Positions 8,811 through 17,986 of a stretch of 64,000 nt of DNA are shown piece by piece (within the stretch, counting starts at the first letter, position 1; every line of letters starts with the position of its first letter). The translations under genes were made by a program, and so were the position numbers. Below the pieces are notes generated by a model. It did no database searches, was not told the origin of the DNA, and saw only the letters and a list, made by a program, of their open reading frames with translations. This DNA comes from Parablautia sp. Marseille-Q6255 (GTDB taxonomy: Bacteria; Bacillota; Clostridia; Lachnospirales; Lachnospiraceae), in contig NZ_CATNVD010000016.1 of assembly GCF_951230155.1 (NCBI RefSeq), positions 1 through 64,000 of the forward strand, read 5' to 3'.

Positions 8811-9488
8811 TTACTGCGCAGCCTCTTCCAGCAGCTCATCTGCAATAGCCGCCCAGTCTGCCTTTGATCTTGCACCTGTATAAATCTCACCGACCTGATT
8901 TCCCTGCTTATCTACGAATACTGTTGTCGGCACAGCCTGCACATTCATCAGATAATTGTAGTACAGACTCTCGGATACAACGAGATGCTGATAATCTGCC
9001 TTCGTCTCTTCTATGATCAGGTGCGCCGTCTCATTGTCCGGATCTGTCGCATCGGAGACAATCCCGATCAGCTGCATCCCTTTGTCCGCATACTCTCTCG
9101 AAAGCTCTCCCAGCTCCGGCATCTCGCTGATACACGGTCCGCAGAAGGTTCCCCAGATGTTGACCATCGTAAGCTCTGCCTGTGCAAAAATATCCTGTGT
9201 CACGGTCTCCCCGTCCAGCGTCTGGGCCTCAAATGTGCCAAAGAGCCCCGAGGAAGCAGCTTTGACTCCGCCTGCGTCCTGCTCCGTCATCTCTGCCGCA
9301 GGCTCCGTCTGCATTTCTGTCTGCGCCAGGCCTTCTGTCTGCTCTGCCGCTTCTTCTGCAGGCTCTGTATGCGTTTCTGTCTGTACCGCTGTCTGTGCCG
9401 TATCCTGCGGCTCCTTATCCTGTGCGCCGCAGCCTGTCAGCATCATTCCTGCAAGTACGCCAATTGCCAGCAAACGTATATTTCTCAT
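8811..9488 (-). CDS. TlpA-like thioredoxin-fold lipoprotein
   Basis: A 225-residue protein with a lipoprotein signal (hydrophobic stretch then LTGC, lipidated Cys at about residue 20). A long Thr/Glu/Gln-rich linker follows to about residue 80, then a thioredoxin fold with the active site GTFCGPCISEMPEL. The cis-proline loop is AVPTTVFVDKQGN near the C-terminus. It should act outside the membrane as a thiol-disulfide oxidoreductase, probably fed by the polyferredoxin encoded downstream. The ribosome site is GGGGAA. The linker is unusually repetitive (AEQTEG, QTEMQTEP). Confidence 0.88.
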   Translation of the reverse strand: MRNIRLLAIGVLAGMMLTGCGAQDKEPQDTAQTAVQTETHTEPAEEAAEQTEGLAQTEMQTEPAAEMTEQDAGGVKAASSGLFGTFEAQTLDGETVTQDIFAQAELTMVNIWGTFCGPCISEMPELGELSREYADKGMQLIGIVSDATDPDNETAHLIIEETKADYQHLVVSESLYYNYLMNVQAVPTTVFVDKQGNQVGEIYTGARSKADWAAIADELLEEAAQ

Positions 9489-9525
9489 ATTTTATTCCCC
9501 TTTCGATAACTGCCTCTATTCTATT

Positions 9526-9556
9526 AAAAAAACGCCGGGAAATCAATATCCCGGCG
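9526..9556 (-). terminator. Terminator of the short-chain dehydrogenase gene
   Basis: On the minus strand CGCCGGGA (9549-9556) pairs with TCCCGGCG (9533-9540) and is followed by a run of T (A-run at 9526-9532 on the plus strand). It separates the dehydrogenase gene from the redox operon. Confidence 0.85.
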
Positions 9557-9609
9557 CAAATCCATTTCTCAGATTATAAACGCTTCACATTTTGTGACAG
9601 TATTTTTCC

Positions 9610-10356
9610 TTACGTCCGCGCCATGCCGTCAACACTCAGGATCACGCCTGTGATATAGGAGGCCTCGTCCGACGCCAGGAATACGAATGCATTTGCAATA
9701 TCCTCCGGCTGTCCGAGACGGCGCAATGGGATCTGTGCGATCAGAGGCTTCAAAACCTCCTGCGGCACTGCCTTCATCATATCTGTCTCTGTGATCCCCG
9801 GCGCTACCGCATTGACGCGGATCCCCTTTGGCCCAAGCTCTCTTGCCAGCGATACCGTAAAGCCATTCACGGCAAACTTGGACGCGGGATAAGCAATACC
9901 GCTTGGCTGTCCGTAAATGCTCACCATCGAAGAAGTACTCAGGATCACTCCTTTTCCTTTTGCGATCATGCACTCAGAAGCAGCCTTTGTGCTGTTAAAC
10001 ACTCCCTTAATGTTCAGATCCATGACCTTGTCAAATGCTTCTTCCGTATATTCTGTAAACGGCGTGCTCTCCGAAACTCCTGCATTATTTACAAGGATCT
10101 CAATACAGCCATACTTCTCACTGACTGCGCGAAATGCCTCCCGCACCTCTGAAAGCTTTCCCAGATTCGGACTGATCCCGTCCACTACCGCATCCGGGTA
10201 CTTTTCCTTAAGCTGTGCGACTGCCTTATCTGCTGTCTCCTGACGGCTGGCTGCCAGGATGACCTTCGCTCCCTCCCGTAAAAAAGCATCTGCCGTTGCA
10301 AAGCCAATCCCTCTGCTTCCGCCTGTGATCACTGCAACTCTGTCTTTTAATCTCAT
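9610..10356 (-). CDS. SDR family NAD(P)-dependent oxidoreductase
   Basis: A 248-residue classical short-chain dehydrogenase. The cofactor site is TGGSRGIGFATA near residue 12, NNAG follows at about 88, and the catalytic triad is Ser in STSSMVS plus YPASK. The end SVDGMA is family-typical. I chose the ATG at 10356 because AGGAGGAAGG lies just upstream; an 11-codon extension is unlikely. The sequence resembles both FabG and BaiA-type hydroxysteroid dehydrogenases. The absence of other fatty-acid synthesis genes argues against a dedicated FabG, so the substrate stays open. It is transcribed alone. Confidence 0.85.
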   Translation of the reverse strand: MRLKDRVAVITGGSRGIGFATADAFLREGAKVILAASRQETADKAVAQLKEKYPDAVVDGISPNLGKLSEVREAFRAVSEKYGCIEILVNNAGVSESTPFTEYTEEAFDKVMDLNIKGVFNSTKAASECMIAKGKGVILSTSSMVSIYGQPSGIAYPASKFAVNGFTVSLARELGPKGIRVNAVAPGITETDMMKAVPQEVLKPLIAQIPLRRLGQPEDIANAFVFLASDEASYITGVILSVDGMART

Positions 10357-10528
10357 ATTCCTTCCTCCTGATAAATAGATATACGGCATTCCTGCCCTGA
10401 TTATTCGTGATATAAATTCCTGTATAAAGCTACGATTTTTTTATGCTCCTATAATACCAGGATCTCATCTATTTATCTGTAACAAAGTCACAATAACAAA
10501 ACTAATTTTTGCATAAGGCTGACGGACT

Positions 10529-10690
10529 TCACAGCATCAATTGTTTCTGCATATCCCCCCCGTCAAACGCATGGAACAGAATGTAGCCTATCATCTTGCC
10601 GTCAGGCAGAAGTTTCGTCATTGTCTGCTCTCTGCGCGAGAATTTGCCATCAAACCACCGCTTTTCGGCAAAAAAGATTGGATATACCAT
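10529..10690 (-). CDS. Small hypothetical ORF downstream of jetD
   Basis: A 53-codon frame begins 12 bases after the jetD stop on the same strand. The product is basic and aromatic-rich (RWFDGKFSRREQT, then MIGYILFHAFDGGD). I recognise no family and see only a weak ribosome site. It may be a remnant or a chance frame. Confidence 0.2.
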   Translation of the reverse strand: MVYPIFFAEKRWFDGKFSRREQTMTKLLPDGKMIGYILFHAFDGGDMQKQLML

Positions 10691-10701
10691 TCTTAATCCC
10701 G

Positions 10702-11919
10702 CTAATAGGATTCTTCCCAATAGCTGATGATCTCCTGCTCCAGTTTTACATTATGATCCAGCATATACCGGACAGTCTGCCCATAAAGCTTGGTGTCAGC
10801 CAGAGAGTTCAGCCGCTTGCGGTCTCTGTCAGTCAGCGGCTGGCAGCAGGTTGAAAATTCTTTCTTTTTAAGCTCTGCTTCCGACATCCGGTACAATCCA
10901 AATGGAATGCCTGTGATCCGGCAGAGGTTTTCGTGGATATAAAATCCCCCCGCATCCAGATCACCGAAATGCAGATATTGTATCGCCGGATTGTCGTGAT
11001 ACACCTTTTTCAGAAAATCCCGCTGGAACCGCGTCGCATATCCTCCCAGATAAAAGAAACTGACCGCCTGATCCCGGCAGCGGTAATAGGAGGTCTTATT
11101 TTCCACCGTCATAAATTTCACGGTGTGGACGCTCACCTGTTCCAGGGCTTCGAGATCCTCGGTGAAAAATTCAATCCCATCTCCAAGGCTTCCTAATTCC
11201 AGCAGCCTTCCGCCGATTTTCAGAGTAATATCCCCTTTCAGGCAGATCTTCTGCCTTTCCGGAATAATAGAATAATCCTGAAGGATTTCGTTTACTAATT
11301 CGTCCTCTTTACAGGGTCTTTTTTTGTATGCGCGAAGCAGACGGCACACACGCTCTAAGGTGTTTTCCTCCAGATATTTGGAGGAGCCATAGATCATCAT
11401 AGAGGCTTCCCGCACATAAAGCTGCCTCTTATTTCGTTCTATAAAGGTGAGCGCTTTCAGGATCTCCTCCGTCTGCTGATAATTATTCGGGATCTTATTT
11501 TCAGCAAGAATCCTTTTCAGCCGTTCGCATTCCCGGTCAGCCGCCGGAGAAATTCCGCTGTAGCGGGCAATCATCTGTTCCACGTACTGTCTCTTCGTGC
11601 GCTTTGGTTCATACCCGTAAGCGGACTCCAGATACGTTTCGATCTCATCTACCTTCTCATCGTTCAGGTAAATCCTTGCGATTTCGTTGCTGAAACCATT
11701 TTCCTCAAAGGTCAGAAATCCATCTTCTGCGCACTGCGCCGCAGCCTGATTGATATTCTCGATCTGATCCATATCGCCGTCATTTTTGCTGTACTTCTTA
11801 TATAGCTCCGAAGGAGAAATGCCCGTCCGCCGGCAGATTACATTCGTTTTACTGTCCTTTTTGCTTTTTCTGTATTTTTCCACCAGCAGCCGCAGCATTT
11901 TTTCTTTATAATCAATCAT
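10702..11919 (-). CDS. jetD: Wadjet defence protein JetD (DUF2220, topoisomerase VI-like nuclease)
   Basis: A 405-residue protein. The N-terminal 150 residues form a helical/wHTH arm region. The C-terminal half carries the Toprim-like domain with QYLHFGDLDAGGFYIHEN, whose DxD matches the metal-binding acidic pair of JetD/topoVI-A folds. In Wadjet systems JetD cleaves circular DNA that the JetABC motor has extruded and bent. The start overlaps the jetC stop by four bases. It is the last gene of the operon. The identification rests on the motif plus gene order and is strong. Confidence 0.92.
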   Translation of the reverse strand: MIDYKEKMLRLLVEKYRKSKKDSKTNVICRRTGISPSELYKKYSKNDGDMDQIENINQAAAQCAEDGFLTFEENGFSNEIARIYLNDEKVDEIETYLESAYGYEPKRTKRQYVEQMIARYSGISPAADRECERLKRILAENKIPNNYQQTEEILKALTFIERNKRQLYVREASMMIYGSSKYLEENTLERVCRLLRAYKKRPCKEDELVNEILQDYSIIPERQKICLKGDITLKIGGRLLELGSLGDGIEFFTEDLEALEQVSVHTVKFMTVENKTSYYRCRDQAVSFFYLGGYATRFQRDFLKKVYHDNPAIQYLHFGDLDAGGFYIHENLCRITGIPFGLYRMSEAELKKKEFSTCCQPLTDRDRKRLNSLADTKLYGQTVRYMLDHNVKLEQEIISYWEESY

Positions 11920-14900
11920 AAGTCCTTTTCCTCGTGAAACTGGACAATACCAAGCTGCATGCTGTCCGGACGCACGCGCAGCACCGGAAGAAGAACCTCA
12001 CACTCATTCCCGATCGTTTCCGTCTTATCCGGAGAACAGAAAATCACCTGCAGCTTCTGTTCTCTCATAAAACGCAGCATCAGCTTTACATTTCCCGGAT
12101 CCATCTTTGCAAACGGCTCATCAATAAATACCAGGCGGGTGGAATTAATCCTCTGATTATAGATCAGAAGCAGCGCCGACGACAGGATCAGCAGATACGG
12201 AATCTGTACCTCTGCGCCGGAGTTAAAGCCCGTCTGTCTCGACAGCTTTGCACGATCCAGGATCTGGTTGCTGACCAGAATTTCATACGTCATATAATTC
12301 CGGTAATCTGCAAAGCGCGCGATGGCTTCCTCACTGTTTTTCTCTATGATCCGGTTGATGATCTTTCGGAGCTCCTTCTCAAGCTCCTCGCCTTCTTCAT
12401 CCGAAACGGAGGTAAACATCTCAAATGTCATCTGCCCCTCTGCAGTGCCAAGCTGCTCCCGCTCATCTAAGTATCTCGCATACTCGATGATCCTGGCGTA
12501 TTCCGTACCGTCCTTTACATAGTGGACATCAAACTGATATCTGGCAGAAAAGTTCAGCTTTGCCAGCTCTGCATTGATCTGCTTCAGATCTTCTCTTGCC
12601 TTCTCGCAGTATTTCCGGATATTTAAAACAAATTCATTTTTGAAAATATCCTCATACCGTCTCGTCTGAGCCTCCAGCTCCTGACGGATCTCCTGCAGAT
12701 TATCCATCCAGATCCGGTCTTTTCTGGCCGCATAAAGCTCTCTGCCTTCTTCCCCCACCGGGAGTCCGCTGTCCGGATACCTGCCGTTGTAGGCTGCCTG
12801 AAGAGAGAAAAGCTCTTTTTTATGCTGCTCCATGCTTCTTACAATGCGGGCCCTTGTTTCCTGTGCCAAAAGTCCGCCCTGCGCGCTTCCTGCCAAAAAC
12901 TTCTCATAGCTTTCCACCGCTCTTTGGACCACGTTATAGAAGCTGATCTCATACTCCCGAAAACGATTTTCTGCTGATACAAGCTCGTCTTTTTTCTGCT
13001 TTGCCTTCTCCCGGCACATCTGGATCGCCACACCCAGAGTGCCGTTTTCCCGGTCATATTCCGCTCTCGCCTGCTTCATACCGGTCTGTTCCGCCTGCAG
13101 GCGTTCCACCAGCTGGCTCAGCTCCAGATATTCCCGGTTATTCTGAAGCGCTTTTTCCAGACGCTTCAGCTGTTTTTCAGAATCCGTACACAGACCGGAT
13201 ACTTCCTGATATTTTGATACAGCCTCATACGCGTATGGGCGGAAAAAGACTTTGTATCCATTTAGCCGGTTCTTTCTGTTTTCCAGCTCCCGGCGGTTTG
13301 TAAGCGCCTCCCGTTTCTCTTCCTGAATGCCGCATATCTTCTTTTCTGCACGGATCCGGTTCAATTCATAGATCTTCTGCCCCAGATAGTAAGAGCCGAT
13401 GCGGTCAAAGCGCAGGAAATAGCTGTCCATGGCTACCGACACGCGTCCCTCTCTGGAAATGGCATTTTCAAAATTCCGAACCTGCTGCAGCTCTGCCGCA
13501 TGTATTCTTCCAAGCTGAAATTCAAAGTATTTTTTTGCCACCTCATTTTTGATCTCAAGCATATGTACGACCGAATCTGCCTCTGGATCTGTCTTTTTCC
13601 TCATCAGCAGCTTCGTATTAAATAAATGGGCATATCTGTGAGAGGAACGGTTCAGCACATCGTCCGCAATGTCGTAATACTGCGGCTCTACGAGGATACT
13701 GTACCGGCGCGGGCCAAGAAACGCTTCTATGGCATCCCGCCAGCTTTCATCCGATAAACTGATCACGTACTCGCAGGCAAACTGCGCCCTGCCCTTAATC
13801 TTCCTCTGTTCAAACTCCCTGTTGATCTCATCGCGCAGACCGACATACTCCGGTATCCGGTCATACGCATTTTTATGCTTCCGGCAGTCTTCCAGAATCT
13901 TTTCCTGTATATTCAGCTTTCGGTTCAGCTCCTCCACCGCCTGATCGAGACGGTCGATTTCACGGATTTTTTCATCGTAGGCCTGCTCCACCAGACGTTT
14001 CAGTCCGTCCGCTGCCGACGCCTTTTCCGCCGCGGAATATACATTTTCGCACAGAGATGCCAGAATTTCTTTTTTCTCTACTTCCCTGCCCTCTTCCATA
14101 AAGCTGTGGAGAATTTCACCAACCTTCGTCTGGAAATCTTCCAGCTCCCGGCATTTAAGCTTCCATACATCTTTTTCTTTTTTCAGTTCGTCCAGCCGTT
14201 TTCGTTCCTCTTCCACCATTCTGGCGCCATCCATCTGGCTTAAGCTGACTCTCGCCTGGACAAGACGATGCTCCAGTTCGTCCAGCCGTTCATCCAGGAT
14301 CTGAAGCTCGCGGGTAACCTCTTCTTTCTTTTTCTCTGCCTCCTCCCGGTCCTGTGACAGGCGCTCCAGATTTGCCTGCAGATCGAGCTTCTTTTTATAA
14401 ACAATCTTGATCTCGTCTGCCCGCAGCCTGTTCGTCTCATTCTCAAGGGTGTCGTATTCTCCAAGGATCTGATCGAGTCGTTCGATCTCCTCCTGCACCA
14501 CACAAAAAGCGGTATTCAGCCGTTCAATATTATTCTTAGCTTCAATCAGCTTGCTGAAATCCACATTTCTCTCTTCCAGAACGCTTTCCCGGATAAACCG
14601 GTCGATCTTTGCCTCCGGATCGTAGGACATAATTCCCCGCAGCTTGCGAAGATAGGTGGGCATCTGATCCAGCCTCAGCTTAAGTCCTGTCATCTGCATA
14701 AACCTTGGCAGCCCCTGCTCCCGGTTCAATAAAGTAAGCCTATAGCGCTTCTGGAGCGCGGAGGCGCTGTAAGGCATCATCATCCCGTCCTGCTTGGACG
14801 TATGCTCCATCTCATCCATGGTCGTTTTGTCCGCCACATATCGGTACGTCTGACAATTGTTCGCCGCATTCGTTTCAATCACGACGCCAAGCAGAAAAGA

Positions 14901-15215
14901 TTTCTCCTCAATCTGGTCAAAAAACTCCAGTACAATATGACTGTATACATTTGGGATCTTCTCCGGCGGACGCATATACGTTCCTGCCGTAGCATCCAGA
15001 AGTCCTCTTGTATAGGAAGAAACCGTCCTGCTTCCCTTTCCTTCGGAAGATTTGTTGAATACCGTATCTCCATAGGCAGCATATTTGATGGCGTCCAGCA
15101 TAGCAGACTTTCCATTTCCATTCTTACCTGCGATCAGTGTAAAAAATCCGATCGGCGCTGTAATAGCTCCAAAACCGTACCAATTGATCAGACGAACTTT
15201 TTTCAGTAAGATCAT
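11916..15215 (-). CDS. jetC: Wadjet defence protein JetC (SMC-like ATPase)
   Basis: A 1099-residue SMC-type ATPase. Walker A is at residues about 29-37 (AGKNGNGKSAMLDAIKY). Long coiled coils run from roughly 240 to 440 and 640 to 920, around a central hinge-like region near 460-620. The C-terminal head has a signature-like LILSSALLLIYNQ and Walker B RLVFIDEPFAKMD. This is the motor subunit of the JetABC complex, which extrudes loops on small circular DNA. It overlaps both jetB and jetD by four bases. The length fits the family. Confidence 0.95.
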   Translation of the reverse strand: MILLKKVRLINWYGFGAITAPIGFFTLIAGKNGNGKSAMLDAIKYAAYGDTVFNKSSEGKGSRTVSSYTRGLLDATAGTYMRPPEKIPNVYSHIVLEFFDQIEEKSFLLGVVIETNAANNCQTYRYVADKTTMDEMEHTSKQDGMMMPYSASALQKRYRLTLLNREQGLPRFMQMTGLKLRLDQMPTYLRKLRGIMSYDPEAKIDRFIRESVLEERNVDFSKLIEAKNNIERLNTAFCVVQEEIERLDQILGEYDTLENETNRLRADEIKIVYKKKLDLQANLERLSQDREEAEKKKEEVTRELQILDERLDELEHRLVQARVSLSQMDGARMVEEERKRLDELKKEKDVWKLKCRELEDFQTKVGEILHSFMEEGREVEKKEILASLCENVYSAAEKASAADGLKRLVEQAYDEKIREIDRLDQAVEELNRKLNIQEKILEDCRKHKNAYDRIPEYVGLRDEINREFEQRKIKGRAQFACEYVISLSDESWRDAIEAFLGPRRYSILVEPQYYDIADDVLNRSSHRYAHLFNTKLLMRKKTDPEADSVVHMLEIKNEVAKKYFEFQLGRIHAAELQQVRNFENAISREGRVSVAMDSYFLRFDRIGSYYLGQKIYELNRIRAEKKICGIQEEKREALTNRRELENRKNRLNGYKVFFRPYAYEAVSKYQEVSGLCTDSEKQLKRLEKALQNNREYLELSQLVERLQAEQTGMKQARAEYDRENGTLGVAIQMCREKAKQKKDELVSAENRFREYEISFYNVVQRAVESYEKFLAGSAQGGLLAQETRARIVRSMEQHKKELFSLQAAYNGRYPDSGLPVGEEGRELYAARKDRIWMDNLQEIRQELEAQTRRYEDIFKNEFVLNIRKYCEKAREDLKQINAELAKLNFSARYQFDVHYVKDGTEYARIIEYARYLDEREQLGTAEGQMTFEMFTSVSDEEGEELEKELRKIINRIIEKNSEEAIARFADYRNYMTYEILVSNQILDRAKLSRQTGFNSGAEVQIPYLLILSSALLLIYNQRINSTRLVFIDEPFAKMDPGNVKLMLRFMREQKLQVIFCSPDKTETIGNECEVLLPVLRVRPDSMQLGIVQFHEEKDL

Positions 15216-15877
15216 AGCTCTTCCTCCTCAAAATCCTCCGGTTCCAGCTCCGGCTGCTCTTTCGCCTGTTCCGCTTCCTCCGTCTTTTGGGAATCCTCCT
15301 CGTTCAGATACTCGCCCACCACCGTCTTAAACTGCGGGATATCCCAGCCGAACTGAAGAGACGGATACAGCTGGATCTTCATATCCTCTCCGTCCTCATC
15401 CTCCGCATAATTGATCAGGCTATGCTTTTTAAACAGCTTAAACGCAGCGGAAAGTTCCGTCCTAACAACGACGACTCCGTAATCTCGGATCTTATCGATC
15501 AGATCGCCCTTTGTGACAAAATTGCCCTCTCCGTACCCCAGATTCTCCAGATATACTTTCCAGAGAACCAGCAGCAGATGATACTGCAGATTTGTAAATG
15601 CGATCACATTTGCCCTCTTCAGTCCGACCGTCTCCAGGTCTTCCTCACTGGCAGTCAGCATAGCCACCCCCACCTTGTCATCCACCAGAAGATCAAACCC
15701 GATCAGCCTGAGATATTCCGAAATATCCTGCCGGTTTGATTCACGGGAAACGAACGCATACAGCTTCTCCTCCCTGTCCCGAAGAATAAAAGTAGATTCC
15801 AGCAGTTTCCTGATGCTTTTTTTGAATAATATGATACTTTCTTCTTTTATCGTTATATGCAGACTGATGTCACTCAT
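15212..15877 (-). CDS. jetB: Wadjet defence protein JetB (KITE-like winged-helix subunit)
   Basis: A 221-residue protein with tandem winged-helix character (ISEYLRLIGFDLLVDD, then TKGDLIDKIRDYGVVVVRTE and AAFKLFKKHSLINY) and a very acidic C-terminal tail. This matches the JetB/DUF4194-DUF6063 type, which plays the role of MukE/KITE proteins and bridges JetA and JetC. Its first codons overlap jetA by eight bases and its stop overlaps jetC by four, so the stoichiometry is probably set by translational coupling. Confidence 0.9.
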   Translation of the reverse strand: MSDISLHITIKEESIILFKKSIRKLLESTFILRDREEKLYAFVSRESNRQDISEYLRLIGFDLLVDDKVGVAMLTASEEDLETVGLKRANVIAFTNLQYHLLLVLWKVYLENLGYGEGNFVTKGDLIDKIRDYGVVVVRTELSAAFKLFKKHSLINYAEDEDGEDMKIQLYPSLQFGWDIPQFKTVVGEYLNEEDSQKTEEAEQAKEQPELEPEDFEEEEL

Positions 15878-17285
15878 CGTTCTTCCTCTTTACCTTAATC
15901 CGGCTGATCGCCGCAACCTCTGTCTCTACCGTTCCTTCTTCAAAAACTACCTCATAGGGAAAGCCCACCGAGCCGGAATAAATGATACTGGCTGCAGCCA
16001 TCATGGCATCCTCTCTCGTGCGGATCCCCCATTCCTCCACAGATATATAACCCTTATCCGGAATCTTCTCATCCAGATAATCGCTCACTCGATCCATACT
16101 GTACCGATCTGGTATGGTAGTCAGCAGCTCATCCGTCAGGCGCATCTTCTCCTCCACAGACAGTTCGTCCAAAGGAATCCCTGCACTTTTCATGTTCGGG
16201 TTCGCCTTTTTGCGCCGCTCAAAGGATTTACGGCTGATATAGCCCACCTGCATCTGACGATGACACGCCGCGATCTGACGAAGCACCACATCCCGCTCCT
16301 CGCCCTCTATTCCCTTTAATAACAACAAAACCCGATTCAGCAGACTTTCCAGATTCGTTCCATTACTTAAAACCATCATCATACGGACCGAATAGAGATT
16401 GTAATACGTATTGATCTTCCTATCAATATACCCCATCTCCTGATCGTATTCCAGGCTGATAAAGCTGTCCAGCTCTGCAAATTGGCGGTCGATCTTCTCC
16501 TTCGCCTGCACCTCTTCGACATTCTTCAGACTTCTGTACTCCTTTATCATCTGGTCATACAATTCAGAATATCTCAATTTCCGGAGCATCCGTTCAATAC
16601 TGGCAATATAGGAGGGAATCAAACCGCTCTTCTTTATGAAAAAATAATCATGAAAGAACCGGTTCAGCAGCTCGTCCTTCAGCAGGAACTGTCCCAGGCT
16701 GTTCGCATCCGTCATCTTCGTCACGGCACGCATGATTTCCTGAACACTGTCCTTCAAAATCAGCAGCTCGTTTTTCAGATCACACTCATGTTCGATCAGG
16801 GGAAGCAGAATGTTAGAATAAGGACGGATAGCACGGATGCTGTCCTTGCCAAACGAAGACTTCAATATTTCATAAATCGAAAAAATATGATTTGTGATCG
16901 CACTGTTGGAGTCCATATCAAAAATTTTATGTATAGCGTCCACCAGCTTCCAGCAATAGGCAGATACGGACGCAATGTTATCCCCACTGCGCCCGATTTC
17001 CTGCGGAGTTATCCACCCGCAGGCACGAAAATACCGGAGAATAGAGGATGCATTTTCCTGAGGCGAGCGCCTGCTGCTGACCTCCTCGCCGATATTCTCC
17101 GTCTCTATCGCATACATACAGTTCTGCAGATAAAGAATCAGACAGTTTCTCGCATCCGCCTCGTACAGTACCGAAATTTCCTTTGATTTCTCAATCAGCA
17201 GGCTGATACACTCAAAATAAATCTCCCTGTTCTGACAGCAAAACGGATTAAAAAATTTGTCATTGATATTCTCAAAAAATGACAT
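15870..17285 (-). CDS. jetA: Wadjet defence protein JetA (kleisin-like subunit)
   Basis: A 471-residue protein beginning MSFFENINDKFFNPF, a start pattern I recognise from JetA-family proteins of the PF18982/DUF5716 type. This suggests a Wadjet type III-like system rather than type I (DUF3375). It is largely helical, with a long predicted coiled segment around residues 180-330, and ends in a basic tail. Its expected role is the kleisin that joins JetB and the JetC heads. GGTAGG precedes the ATG by six bases. It is the first of four overlapping jet genes; the small kinase gene ends 56 bases upstream. Confidence 0.88.
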   Translation of the reverse strand: MSFFENINDKFFNPFCCQNREIYFECISLLIEKSKEISVLYEADARNCLILYLQNCMYAIETENIGEEVSSRRSPQENASSILRYFRACGWITPQEIGRSGDNIASVSAYCWKLVDAIHKIFDMDSNSAITNHIFSIYEILKSSFGKDSIRAIRPYSNILLPLIEHECDLKNELLILKDSVQEIMRAVTKMTDANSLGQFLLKDELLNRFFHDYFFIKKSGLIPSYIASIERMLRKLRYSELYDQMIKEYRSLKNVEEVQAKEKIDRQFAELDSFISLEYDQEMGYIDRKINTYYNLYSVRMMMVLSNGTNLESLLNRVLLLLKGIEGEERDVVLRQIAACHRQMQVGYISRKSFERRKKANPNMKSAGIPLDELSVEEKMRLTDELLTTIPDRYSMDRVSDYLDEKIPDKGYISVEEWGIRTREDAMMAAASIIYSGSVGFPYEVVFEEGTVETEVAAISRIKVKRKNDE

Positions 17286-17341
17286 ATGGAACCTACCTTT
17301 GATGATATATTATTTTGTATTGTAACTGTCTGCCGCTGCTC

Positions 17342-17785
17342 TTACAGTGCATTTATCATACTCTTGACAGAAACACATACTTCATCCAGATCAGCTTGCC
17401 CAGATACTACATGGATATCATGCGCCTCATTATCGAAACAGCCGTGCTTTCTTTCCAGCATAACTGCTACGGGGGCAGGAAGATTACCCCTCATCCGTTG
17501 AGCAAACCTTTCTTTAATTGTATCCAAATCTGCTGTGACAAGGACCCTAAAAGCTTTTTCTGGCAGGAGCGACAAATGCTCTTTTTCAGAAACCACATAG
17601 ATAATGTTTTGACCGGCAACAGCCTCATCCAGTTTCTTCTGAAAGAGTTTTTTTGCAATAGCTTCATTCTTTGCGAGACGCAAGTAATCCTTGCCTGTAT
17701 AAACTTCTGCATTAAACAGACATTTCATCTTATCCGCAAGGGTCGACTTACCCGTGCAGCTTTCACCAATAACTCCAATAACCAT
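17342..17785 (-). CDS. Small P-loop ATPase, nucleoside/cytidylate-kinase-like
   Basis: A 147-residue protein with Walker A GVIGESCTGKSTLADKM at the N-terminus, a central IIYVVSEKEHL strand and RFAQRMRGNLP in the place of a lid region. It resembles short cytidylate-kinase-like or AAA-type nucleotide kinases. I chose the ATG at 17785 because AGGAG lies seven bases upstream; a frame extension to 17836 has no ribosome site. It lies on the same strand just upstream of jetA and could be co-transcribed with the Wadjet genes. The substrate is unknown. Confidence 0.65.
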   Translation of the reverse strand: MVIGVIGESCTGKSTLADKMKCLFNAEVYTGKDYLRLAKNEAIAKKLFQKKLDEAVAGQNIIYVVSEKEHLSLLPEKAFRVLVTADLDTIKERFAQRMRGNLPAPVAVMLERKHGCFDNEAHDIHVVSGQADLDEVCVSVKSMINAL

Positions 17786-17786
17786 T

Positions 17787-17864
17787 TCATTTCTCCTGAC
17801 ATTCTGGCTTAACACGCCAATATCCTTTTGCAGCACGCTGGGCCTGAGCCTCTGCTTCTGTCAT
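17787..17864 (-). CDS. Possible 25-codon leader ORF
   Basis: ATG at 17864 follows GGCGGGAG, and the peptide MTEAEAQAQRAAKGYWRV plus a short tail ends in a TGA that lies immediately before the kinase ATG. The composition looks like real protein rather than noise. It may be a leader peptide or the tail of a gene cut by the neighbouring recombinase scar. No family is recognised. Confidence 0.25.
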   Translation of the reverse strand: MTEAEAQAQRAAKGYWRVKPECQEK

Positions 17865-17986
17865 TCTTCTCCCGCCCAAATCGTTGCAAACATTTCCCTT
17901 ATATCACCTTTGGTATTACTTCGATACGGAGAAAGAAACGACAGCAAGCGCAGCAGCCGAGTACCCGATTGCGATCTTTCGGATTT

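Noticed and set aside
9610-10356. Assigning the SDR as a bile-acid 7- or 3-hydroxysteroid dehydrogenase
   Set aside because: The pattern resembles BaiA but equally FabG; no bai genes are nearby and no substrate-specific residue can be named.
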